A stretch of DNA of 64,000 nt from an uncultured Bacillota bacterium (GTDB taxonomy: Bacteria; Bacillota; Clostridia; Lachnospirales; CAG-274), in NCBI GenBank assembly GCA_958426775.1, contig CATZZP010000003.1, positions 62,001-126,000 of the forward strand, written 5' to 3'. Shown here piece by piece: positions 33,971 through 41,276 of this stretch. The translations under genes were made by a program, and so were the position numbers. The first letter of the stretch is position 1. Every line of letters starts with the position of its first letter. The notes below the pieces were generated by a model, which was given only the letters and a program-made list of their open reading frames with translations, was not told where the DNA came from and did no database searches.

Positions 33971-34517
33971 TCTTACCCTGTGCCTTATGCTGTGTGCCTG
34001 CGGAGTTGAGCCGGAGGACAGAAGCTTTGTAACTGCAATATCCGTAAATTCTGAGGGGGTTACTCTGTTGACGGCAGAGGGTAGTGTTAAGGACGAAAAT
34101 GAGGAAAAAAATCAGGGTATAATCACGGGAAAAGGGGACACTGTAGCAAAGGCGGTAAAGGACTGTGCTTTGAAAAGCAGCGGCAGGCTCTTTTTCGGTC
34201 ATACAGCTGTTTGCATTATAGACAGTGAGCTTGCAGGCAGTAAGTCTGCCCTGATTGACCTTGCAAAATATATGGCAGAGGAAACAGAGGTAAGCAGACG
34301 GGTGGTTTTACTTCAGGCTGAAAACACAGAGAAAATTATGAATGCCGAGGATAAAAATATAGGCGATTTTGTAAAGAAGTATTATAAGGCACACCGAGAT
34401 TATAAGCCTGTAGAGCTTGACAGCTTGTGTAAAGCTCTTGCCGAAAGTGAAAGCCTGACAATACCCACATTGAAATATGAAAATGAAGCCTTTATAATTC
34501 AGACAGATGACAATTAA
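33954..34517 (+). CDS. Spore germination receptor lipoprotein subunit C, half-length (GerAC family)
   Basis: A 187-residue lipoprotein (lipobox LCAC at residues about 13-16) matching the N-terminal domain of Ger(x)C proteins: EDRSFVTAISVN, GRLFFGHTAVCIID and RRVVLLQAENTEKIM. GerAC proteins are normally about 370-400 residues with three domains; this one stops where the first domain ends, and no continuation is found in any frame in the 110 bases before the terminator. The ATG at 33954 is inside the subunit B gene. It may be a naturally minimal form or a truncated one. Confidence 0.8.
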   Translation: MRILISLTLCLMLCACGVEPEDRSFVTAISVNSEGVTLLTAEGSVKDENEEKNQGIITGKGDTVAKAVKDCALKSSGRLFFGHTAVCIIDSELAGSKSALIDLAKYMAEETEVSRRVVLLQAENTEKIMNAEDKNIGDFVKKYYKAHRDYKPVELDSLCKALAESESLTIPTLKYENEAFIIQTDDN

Positions 34518-34627
34518 TATGCGTTAAATAAATTACTTATAACAGCATATAACCTAAAGGCATAAAAAGCGGTGCAGTTAGTTTATTGAAAACCTGTATA
34601 AGGTCATTTATACCTTAAACAAAGTAA

Positions 34628-34658
34628 CGGAGCGATAGTTTTTATCACTCTGTTTTTA
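34628..34658 (+). terminator. Terminator of the germination operon
   Basis: CGGAGCGATA pairs with TATCACTCTG using G-T wobbles, loop of 5, followed by TTTTTAAT. The 110 bases between the subunit C stop and this hairpin show no gene. Confidence 0.65.
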
Positions 34659-34694
34659 ATAGATTGATATTTTAAGTTATCCTTACGGCGGCTC

Positions 34695-35375
34695 TTATAT
34701 TTTTACCTCAACTAAATCCCCGGGGGTAATGGAAGAGGGAGTAATACGGCAGTCAAAGGCAACAACCTCTACGCCCTTTTCCCTTGCAAGCTTAAGAGTT
34801 TCGGCAAATTCGGGGTGGTTTTCATAATTAGGTTCAAAATAAGCTACATCCTTCATCTGCACAACAAAAATCACATAGCATTTATAGCCCTCATCAAGGG
34901 CTGACATAAGCTCATTAAGGTGCTTTACGGCACGTTGGCTGGGTGCGTCGGGAAAGCTTACAACATTATTATTTTCCAGCGTAACTCCCTTTACCTCTGC
35001 AAAGGCTTTTTGATTTTCTGTTTCAAAATAAAAGTCAAAGCGTGAGCTTTTGTATTTATATTCTGCCTTAAGATAGGTTATTTGACCAAAAGGGCGGTTT
35101 TGCTCAAGCCATTGAGCCGCTACCTTATTAGGTGCCTGTGAGTCCATATTAACAAGGCGGTTGCCTTTTTTTACCGTAATTAAGTCAAACCTTGTTTTGC
35201 GGTTGGGGTTATCGCTTTCTTCTATATAAATTTCCGCATCAGGTACTAAAAGCTCTTTGCACCTGCCTGTATTTTTAACGTGACAAACCTGCTTTTCACC
35301 GTTTAATAATATATTAGCAATAAATCTGTTGGGTCTTTCTATAAAGCTTGCCTTTAAAATTTTTTTATACTCCAT
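34695..35375 (-). CDS. sfsA: SfsA family DNA-binding/sugar fermentation stimulation protein
   Basis: A 226-residue protein matching SfsA: FIERPNRFIANILLNGEKQVCHVKNTGRCKELL, the nuclease-like core RFDFYFE...AFAEVKGVTLE and FPDAPSQRAVKHLNEL. The core resembles a PD-(D/E)xK nuclease fold. The ATG at 35375 has GGGAGA 5 bases upstream; the frame also opens at a TTG 12 bases earlier. The terminator-like hairpin that ends the adjacent repeat array lies only about 17 bases before the start, so transcription must begin between or read through. Confidence 0.9.
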   Translation of the reverse strand: MEYKKILKASFIERPNRFIANILLNGEKQVCHVKNTGRCKELLVPDAEIYIEESDNPNRKTRFDLITVKKGNRLVNMDSQAPNKVAAQWLEQNRPFGQITYLKAEYKYKSSRFDFYFETENQKAFAEVKGVTLENNNVVSFPDAPSQRAVKHLNELMSALDEGYKCYVIFVVQMKDVAYFEPNYENHPEFAETLKLAREKGVEVVAFDCRITPSSITPGDLVEVKI

Positions 35376-35391
35376 TTTTTCTCCCAAAAAA

Positions 35392-35780
35392 AGGGAGCTT
35401 TATGCTCCCTCAGACTGTCAAAAAACTCGTGTTGAATTGTTTTTTTGCAATTTCAAATACACCGGACGTCAAAAAGCGTCGCAGACTTGTGAGCCGGAAA
35501 AAAGCAATCCGGTGCCGTAAGGCACTTTTACATAGCAAAAGCTCTTTTTAAATCCGCAGGCGGAATTCATTTCCGCCGAGGGCTGGTCGTAAAGCAAAGC
35601 TTTACTGCTCGCCTATGCAACCATAGGTATAACAAGAGTGTCGAAAGAGGGTTTTACCCTCTTGAGGCACGGGTTGTTACTTCCTTGGTGGGTACGATAG
35701 TACCCCTAACTGCAAGAAATGCAAGCATTTCTTGCAAGGCTGTCGCTTTATCGACAGCCAGAGGGAGCTTTATGCCCCCT
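35392..35780. repeat. Array of about thirteen back-to-back hairpins, possibly a mobile or RNA element
   Basis: A 390-bp gene-free stretch that is almost wholly made of consecutive inverted repeats. Perfect or near-perfect stems: AGGGAGC/GCTCCCT (35392-35410), CACCGGA/TCCGGTG (35460-35514), GTGCC/GGCAC (35512-35525), GGCGGAA/TTCCGCC (35559-35577), GTAAAGC/GCTTTAC (35589-35605), CCTATG/CATAGG (35612-35627), AAGAGGG/CCCTCTT (35645-35663) inside an outer AACAA/TTGTT, GGGTAC/GTACCC (35690-35705), an 11-bp TGCAAGAAATG/CATTTCTTGCA (35711-35736), GGCTGTCG/CGACAGCC (35738-35759), and AGGGAGC/GCCCCCT (35762-35780). The first and last hairpins are near-identical 19-base copies, and CAGACTGTC inside one end mirrors GACAGCCAG inside the other, like terminal repeats. 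It sits between two minus-strand genes. Confidence 0.8.
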
Positions 35781-35787
35781 TTATGCT

Positions 35788-36651
35788 TTAAATATTATAG
35801 TAGCCGATTATTTTACCACCCTCAGGTAAATCATAATTACCCTCGGGAACGCCTAATTTCCAGCCCTTATATACACCGCTGCGCTGTGTAAGTGTTCTGT
35901 CAAAGTGAAGCATTACTATACCTAAATTAAGCTTACCGTCGTTTTCATCAGTTTGGTCGTCCTTTAAGGCTACAAGTATAAACTTGCCGCCTTTGATTAT
36001 AAAGCGGTATGGCTGACGATTAAGGAAGGAAGGTGCACAGCAGGCAGAAATAAGGCCCTTATAAAGGTCTGTATAACGGTCAAGTAAGGCAGGGTTACTG
36101 ATAAGACCCATATCCTCTGCATAAATTGCATCTGTAATATAAAGCTTAGCAGCAACATAGCCTGTACGCTTTTTTAAAGAAACATTTGACATATTAACTA
36201 TATCAAGACGGCTTGTTCTGTCAGCCTCGCTTTTGCCGTAGCCAAAAGCAATAAGTGCGGCAGGAGCCATATTATCAGCTATTTTAAACCTTGAAGCAAA
36301 TTCATCAGGCTCGTTAATTGTTACCCAACAGGAGTCAAGCCCCATATCGGTGAGCTTAAGCACCATATCCTCGCCGATAAAACCTGCATTTTCAAGGTAA
36401 TTATCCTCCTTGGCAGATAAAATAAGCAGATATGCAGGAGCCTCAATAAGCAAGTCCTTATATCCTACACAGCCGTTCATCATAGGTGAATTGTCAGGGT
36501 CAATTATTTTAAGCTCTGTATTAATAGAGGGTATAAGTCTTTTACATTTATTAAAATAAGCTTTAAGCTCCTCTTTATAAATATCAGAAACCTCTTTTTC
36601 CTTAAAATCTCTTGTAGAGCGTCTGTCTATTGTAAGCTGATAGTAATCCAT
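35788..36651 (-). CDS. Nitroreductase-family protein (TM1586-like)
   Basis: A 287-residue flavoprotein-like enzyme. It begins MDYYQLTIDRRSTRDFKEKEV, the RRSxRxF signature of nitroreductases, and appears as two half-domains as in the TM1586-type group (second half around GLISACCAPSFLNRQPYRFI). GFIGEDMVLKLTDMGLDSCWV fits the family core. Function is probably NAD(P)H-dependent reduction using FMN; substrate unknown. The ATG at 36651 (GGAAGG upstream) is chosen over a start 25 codons earlier that would lie in the promoter. Its 3' end runs directly into the hairpin array. Confidence 0.8.
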   Translation of the reverse strand: MDYYQLTIDRRSTRDFKEKEVSDIYKEELKAYFNKCKRLIPSINTELKIIDPDNSPMMNGCVGYKDLLIEAPAYLLILSAKEDNYLENAGFIGEDMVLKLTDMGLDSCWVTINEPDEFASRFKIADNMAPAALIAFGYGKSEADRTSRLDIVNMSNVSLKKRTGYVAAKLYITDAIYAEDMGLISNPALLDRYTDLYKGLISACCAPSFLNRQPYRFIIKGGKFILVALKDDQTDENDGKLNLGIVMLHFDRTLTQRSGVYKGWKLGVPEGNYDLPEGGKIIGYYNI

Positions 36652-36697
36652 AAAATAACACCTTCCTTTTATTTTAAATAATCTTACACTTATATTA

Positions 36698-36726
36698 ATT
36701 TTAGTATAATATCTATAAAAAGTCAA
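36698..36726 (-). promoter_or_regulatory. Sigma-A-type promoter of the nitroreductase gene
   Basis: On the minus strand TTGACT and TAAAAT with a 17-base spacer, 46 bases before the ATG. Confidence 0.65.
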
Positions 36727-36818
36727 TTAATTATTGTATTTTAATAAAGAAATTGCATAAAAATGACCATATATTATAAATAAAATTATTGAGGATTTCT
36801 TAAACTTTGGTTATATAT

Positions 36819-36847
36819 TTGACAATATAAGGCAAAACTATTATAAT
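36819..36847 (+). promoter_or_regulatory. Sigma-A-type promoter of the orphan substrate-binding protein operon
   Basis: Consensus-perfect TTGACA and TATAAT with a 17-base spacer, 47 bases before the ATG. Confidence 0.8.
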
Positions 36848-36894
36848 GTAGATAATGAGTAAGCAGGCGTATGCCGAAAAAACAGGAGGCTTTT

Positions 36895-37965
36895 ATGATA
36901 AAAAGAAAGAGCTTGTGTCTTATAGGACTTACAGCGGCACTTTTGCTTTCGGGCTGCGGAAGCAGTACAGAGGGTGAGCAGGGGCTTGTATCCCATGGTG
37001 AAAATATTGAGGACGGTAACGTATCTATTATTGTAGATTCGTCCGAGGGTGAAAAGGCGGAGCTGACTATGCCCCCTGAGGCGGCAAGAGTTAAGCTTAC
37101 GATAGGCATCGTTAAAAATGATGTAGCGACAATTACTCTTGCTAACCTGGCAAATGAAAACGAAAATGACAGTGCCTTTGAAAAGTATGAGTTTGTATAT
37201 GCAAATAACTATACAGAGCTTTCTCAGATGCTTAAGGATAATCAGATAGGCGTTGCTTTTATGCCGCCGACAAAGGCACTTGATATGTATGCGGCAGATA
37301 AATCCGTTAAAGTGCTTGCAAGTGTGACGGGTAAAAGCTATAGGCTGGTAGGAGATGATATTGCCTCTCTTTCGGACTTGTCGGGTAAAACCGTGTACAT
37401 TTCCCAGGATGATAAAATTTCTCTCTGCATTATGACAAGGCTTTTAAACTATGCAGGTGTAAAGGATTGCAGTATTGAGTACGTAAAGGATAATACTGCT
37501 CTTTATGAGGCGGTAAAGTCAGGTCAGGCGGCATATGCCCTTATGACAGAGCCGTATATCTCAATGCTTAAGCAGGCAGGTATCCCTATAGGCTTATATG
37601 ACATTACTGCTGATTGGGAAACCACAACAGGCAATCACTCATACAGCAGTGGCTGTGTGGTAGCTACAAATGAGTTTATCTCAACTCAAAAGGCTGTACT
37701 GGATTATATGCTTGCCGATATTGAAAGAAGCGTAAATGCTGCCTTAAGTGACAGTGATACAAGTGCTGAAAATGCGGTTAAACACGGACTTGCAGATAAT
37801 GAGGAGGCTGTAGCGGGAGCCTATGCTTCAATGGATATGAACTTTTTTAAGGACAAGCAAATGAGATTTCTTATAAGTAATATGCTTATGGATTTTGAAA
37901 ATACAGATTCCGAGGCACTTGGAACAGATGTGCCTGATAAGGAATTTTATTTTGTAAAAGAATAA
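36895..37965 (+). CDS. ABC transporter substrate-binding lipoprotein (NMT1/SsuA-like)
   Basis: A 356-residue lipoprotein with lipobox LSGC (about 18-21) and a periplasmic-binding fold of the NMT1/THI5/SsuA type: VGFMPP-like IGVAFMPPTKALDMYAADKSVKVLASVTG, LSDLSGKTVYISQ and ALMTEPYISMLKQAG. This family binds thiamine precursors, sulfonates, nitrate or similar small ligands. AGGAGG precedes the ATG. No permease or ATPase gene is adjacent; sseB follows 20 bases on. The ligand cannot be inferred. Confidence 0.85.
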   Translation: MIKRKSLCLIGLTAALLLSGCGSSTEGEQGLVSHGENIEDGNVSIIVDSSEGEKAELTMPPEAARVKLTIGIVKNDVATITLANLANENENDSAFEKYEFVYANNYTELSQMLKDNQIGVAFMPPTKALDMYAADKSVKVLASVTGKSYRLVGDDIASLSDLSGKTVYISQDDKISLCIMTRLLNYAGVKDCSIEYVKDNTALYEAVKSGQAAYALMTEPYISMLKQAGIPIGLYDITADWETTTGNHSYSSGCVVATNEFISTQKAVLDYMLADIERSVNAALSDSDTSAENAVKHGLADNEEAVAGAYASMDMNFFKDKQMRFLISNMLMDFENTDSEALGTDVPDKEFYFVKE

Positions 37966-37985
37966 TTTAACGGAGGATACTTTTA

Positions 37986-38786
37986 ATGGAAGATAAGATA
38001 AAGACAGTCAACTCTGCCCTTGTAAAGGCTATGGCGGCTGTAAAGGAAAATGAAAACAGTCAGACAAGGCTTGCATTTGTACAGGAGCTTTTAAATGCAA
38101 AGCTTATATTACCTTCAATTATCAGACCTGAGCCTGTTGACGGCAAGGTTGCAAAGGATTCACGTATGAGCTTTTTCTCTATTAAAAATAAAGAGGGTGA
38201 AAAGATACTTTTCCTTTTCACAAGCTTAGACGAGCTTCAGAAGTGGGCACCTGCCAAGGGCAAACAGCTTCTTTTACAAAACTATAAGCAGTTTAAGGAA
38301 ATGGTTGTAGGCAAAAATGCAAATTATGACGGCTTTGTAATTAACCCATACGGTGAGTCTATAACGGTAAAAAGGGGTCTTATTGAGGCTATTGATGCAA
38401 ATGTTAAGCCTATGCAGATGAAAAGGGAGCAGGTTAATGTGGAGAAAAGCGGCTTACAGCCTGCTGAATTTGCATCACCGGGTCTTTATGCCGCCCTTAC
38501 TGATGCTATGGTCAGAAACGAAACCGTAAATGCTGCATGGATGATGCAGGTTAAAAAAGAAGGCGACAATATGCCTACACCTATCTTGGTAGTAGATATT
38601 ATCAGGGGCGGAGATGTGAAAAACACCTTTAACTCTCTTGCAAGGGTAGCAAATGATTTTCTTGCCACAGGTGAGGCTATAGGTATTATGCCTGCTTATG
38701 ACAGAGTTGCAATGAAATATATTAAGGACGTACAGCCTTTTTATGTAAAAGGCAAGTGGGGCGTAGAGTCACACCTTAATAAATAA
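37986..38786 (+). CDS. SseB-family protein
   Basis: A 266-residue cytosolic protein with an SseB N-terminal domain (about 15-125; LPSIIRPEPVDGKVAKDSRMSFFSIKNKEGEKILFLFTSLDELQKWAP, GFVINPYGESITVKRGLIEAI) and the SseB C-terminal domain (about 150-260). SseB was named for serine sensitivity in E. coli; the biochemical role is unknown. CGGAGG precedes the ATG and it is probably cotranscribed with the lipoprotein gene. A terminator follows. Confidence 0.85.
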   Translation: MEDKIKTVNSALVKAMAAVKENENSQTRLAFVQELLNAKLILPSIIRPEPVDGKVAKDSRMSFFSIKNKEGEKILFLFTSLDELQKWAPAKGKQLLLQNYKQFKEMVVGKNANYDGFVINPYGESITVKRGLIEAIDANVKPMQMKREQVNVEKSGLQPAEFASPGLYAALTDAMVRNETVNAAWMMQVKKEGDNMPTPILVVDIIRGGDVKNTFNSLARVANDFLATGEAIGIMPAYDRVAMKYIKDVQPFYVKGKWGVESHLNK

Positions 38787-38794
38787 AAATTAAT

Positions 38795-38818
38795 GGGAGG
38801 GGACACCCTCTCTTTTTG
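38795..38818 (+). terminator. Terminator after sseB
   Basis: GGGAGGG-GACA-CCCTCTC stem with one wobble followed by five T, 15 bases before the next ribosome site. Confidence 0.75.
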
Positions 38819-38832
38819 TATAGGAGATAACT

Positions 38833-39693
38833 ATGTACGGTTGGCTTATAGTAAATAATTTTGTTAATAGTGAAAAATCCACGGGATTGCGGAATATGCT
38901 TTTAAGCTCTGCCGAAAAACAGGGTATAACCTTAGAGCTTAAGAGAACGGGAGAGCTTAATATACCAATAGGAGAAGGCTACGGCTCCTTGCCTGATTTT
39001 GCGGTGTTTTGGGACAAGGATATTAACCTTGCTTCAAGGCTTGAGAGCCTTGGCTTACGTCTTTTTAACTCCTCAAGGTCAATAGCTCTTTGTGACAATA
39101 AGGTGCTTACATATATGGAGCTTGCTGAAAAAAAACTTCCATTTCCCGTAACTTATGCCTCACCTAAAACCTATAAGGGCATAGGCTACAATAATATGGA
39201 CTTTGTTGAAAATGCCTGTAATGCTCTGGGTTATCCCGTAGTAATAAAAGAGGCATACGGCTCCTTCGGTCAGCAGGTTTATCTTGCGGAGAATCATGCT
39301 GAGGTCTGTAATATTGTTGATAAAATAGGAAGCAGAGAGTTTGTTATACAGCACTTTGTTAAGGAAAGCAGAGGCAAGGATGTCCGCATTAATGTAGTAG
39401 GTGATAAGGTGGTTGCCTCTATGTACAGATATAATGACAATGACTTTCGCTCTAATATTACAAACGGCGGTAATATGAAGGAGTACAAGGCAACGGCAGA
39501 GCAGGAAAGGCTTGCCGTAGATGCCTGCAAAGCATTAGGTCTTGATTTCGGAGGTGTTGATGTGCTTTTCGGCAATGAGGGGGCTGTAATCTGTGAGGTA
39601 AACTCAAACCCTCATTTTAAAAGCACCTACGACTGTACCGGAATAGATATGAGCGAGCATATTTTAAGCTATATTAAGGAGCAGTTGAAATAA
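38833..39693 (+). CDS. RimK-like ATP-grasp ligase, first of a tandem pair
   Basis: A 286-residue ATP-grasp enzyme of the RimK/LysX type, which joins an amino acid to a carboxylate. Visible features: N-terminal MYGWLIVNNFVNSEKS, the substrate region SRSIALCDNKVLTYMELAEKKLPFP, ATP-binding VVIKEAYGSFGQQVYL, RGKDVRINVVGDKVVASMYR, and the metal site GVDVLFGNEGAVICEVNSNPHF. The start follows AGGAGATAACT. Its last codon overlaps the start of a homologue. No carrier protein, precursor peptide or amino-acid pathway gene is adjacent, so the substrate is open. Confidence 0.85.
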   Translation: MYGWLIVNNFVNSEKSTGLRNMLLSSAEKQGITLELKRTGELNIPIGEGYGSLPDFAVFWDKDINLASRLESLGLRLFNSSRSIALCDNKVLTYMELAEKKLPFPVTYASPKTYKGIGYNNMDFVENACNALGYPVVIKEAYGSFGQQVYLAENHAEVCNIVDKIGSREFVIQHFVKESRGKDVRINVVGDKVVASMYRYNDNDFRSNITNGGNMKEYKATAEQERLAVDACKALGLDFGGVDVLFGNEGAVICEVNSNPHFKSTYDCTGIDMSEHILSYIKEQLK

Positions 39694-40511
39694 TGAAGGG
39701 CTGGTTGATTTACAATAAAAAAGGTTATGAGCGTAACGGTTGGTTTGCAAATGAGCTTATAAAATATCTCGGTTGCAGGCTTATAATTGCAGAGGAGCTG
39801 GAGTTTGGCGTAAATAACGGTGTTTATTTTAAATACAGAGGTGAGGATATTTTACCTCCCCCATATGCTGTACAAAGGTCAGTTTATCCTATTCTTTCAA
39901 GCACCCTTGAGCTGGGAGGCACAAGGGTATTCAACAGCAGCAGGGTATGTGAAATATGTAACGACAAGCGTAAGACCCACCTTTTTGCAACAAGGCTTAA
40001 TATACCTACCCTAAGGACTGCCTTTAGTGCCGGGGACTTTCTGAGCAGTCCGTTTTTGCCCTCTGTAGTTAAAGGTGCCTCAGGTCATGGCGGCAATGAG
40101 GTGTTTTATGCAGAGGATAAGGCACAGCTGGAGAAAGCCTTAAGTAATATTAAGGACAAGGGACTTCTTTTTCAGACTATGGCAACTGATGTAGGCATAG
40201 ATAAAAGGGTGTATATTCTTGGCGGCAAGGTTCTTGCAACTGTTAAAAGACAGGCAAGAGAGGGCTTTAAAAGTAACTTTTCCTTAGGGGGAGAGGCTTT
40301 TTTAAGCGATTTATCCCCTAAGGAAAAGGAAATTGCGGATAAGCTTGTTGCCCATTTAAAGCCTGATTTTGTAGGTGTGGATTTTATCTACAATGAGGGC
40401 GAGCCTTACTTAAATGAGGTTGAGGATATTGTAGGTACAAGAATGCTGTACAGCCTTACGGATATAAATTCGGCTAAGGTATATGCAGAGTATATACTGG
40501 ACAATATCTAA
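39693..40511 (+). CDS. RimK-like ATP-grasp ligase, second of a tandem pair
   Basis: A 272-residue paralogue of the preceding gene: MKGWLIYNKKGYERNGWF, SSRVCEICNDKRKTHLFATRLNIP, VVKGASGHGGNEVFYAED, GIDKRVYILGGKVLATVKR and the metal site GVDFIYNEGEPYLNEVEDIVG. The final motif ends NEVEDIVG rather than EVNSNP, so the substrate pocket differs from that of the first copy. The ATG overlaps the previous stop, so both are made together, perhaps as a heteromeric or sequential pair. It converges on yunB with overlapping ends. Confidence 0.83.
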   Translation: MKGWLIYNKKGYERNGWFANELIKYLGCRLIIAEELEFGVNNGVYFKYRGEDILPPPYAVQRSVYPILSSTLELGGTRVFNSSRVCEICNDKRKTHLFATRLNIPTLRTAFSAGDFLSSPFLPSVVKGASGHGGNEVFYAEDKAQLEKALSNIKDKGLLFQTMATDVGIDKRVYILGGKVLATVKRQAREGFKSNFSLGGEAFLSDLSPKEKEIADKLVAHLKPDFVGVDFIYNEGEPYLNEVEDIVGTRMLYSLTDINSAKVYAEYILDNI

Positions 40512-41131
40512 TTTCTTATACCGTAAAAGTTTTCGGGTACTTCTCCTGAAAACAGAGTGTTTACAAGCATAATTTTTCTTGTTATTTTTATACGCTTGTC
40601 AAGAAAGGGGTTTACAATGCCCATTTCAATTTCGGCTACAAGCCATACCTTAAAGTTTACCTGGTTAATGCCGGCGTTTTCCAGGGAGGTTTCATAGTCT
40701 GCAACAGCACTTCCCGAGGGAGTTAGGTATATAGGTATATGGGGTCCCGTATGGGAGAAAAGATGAATATCGGTGATTGCACCTAAGGGTAGCTTTATTG
40801 CGTTTGAGGACATGCTGTTTAAGTCCTCCGACAGCTTTGAGGCAGTTTCGGCACAAAGGGCATTTACAGCAAGAGAATTTACCTCTAAATAGGTTAGTCT
40901 GTTGCTTTGGTCAAAGTAGGGTGTGTATAAATCCTTTTGGGTAATACTCTTAGCCGCTATTGTTTCATTAAGGGCAGAGGTCAGAGTTTGATTTACCCTT
41001 GTAATACAGTCCTCCTTTGCAAGCTGATATGCCACAGGCATGGCATAATGCTCAAAAAGAAAAGCAAATAAGGTTATTAACAATATCAATACTGTCAAAA
41101 CTAATATTAGTAGCTTTCGCCTGTGCTTCAT
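40508..41131 (-). CDS. yunB: Sporulation protein YunB
   Basis: A 207-residue protein with a single N-terminal membrane segment (about 7-28) and an extracytoplasmic domain matching YunB: NQTLTSALNE, YFDQSNRLTYLEVNSLAVNAL, LPLGAITDIHLFSHTGPHIPIYLTPSGSA and FKVWLVAEIEMGIVNPF. In Bacillus it is a sigma E-controlled mother-cell protein of unknown biochemical role. The ATG at 41131 is preferred over an in-frame GTG 9 bases earlier that overlaps the AAGGTG ribosome site. Its 3' end overlaps the second ATP-grasp gene by 4 bases. Confidence 0.9.
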   Translation of the reverse strand: MKHRRKLLILVLTVLILLITLFAFLFEHYAMPVAYQLAKEDCITRVNQTLTSALNETIAAKSITQKDLYTPYFDQSNRLTYLEVNSLAVNALCAETASKLSEDLNSMSSNAIKLPLGAITDIHLFSHTGPHIPIYLTPSGSAVADYETSLENAGINQVNFKVWLVAEIEMGIVNPFLDKRIKITRKIMLVNTLFSGEVPENFYGIRN

Positions 41132-41276
41132 AACAATCACCTTAAAAATTTAATAGTTGTAAAATTTTTCTTTATATATCAGGGCAAGTCTGATATAATA
41201 TATAGTAGATTGCTTTACTTAATTTTATGATTAATGTTGTGTTCTTTATGCTTTAAGAGCAGGAGGTATTTATAAT

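Noticed and set aside
35329..35551. Two short plus-strand frames entering the hairpin array
   Set aside because: No ribosome site, no homology recognised, and they read through palindromic stems; the region is better explained as non-coding.
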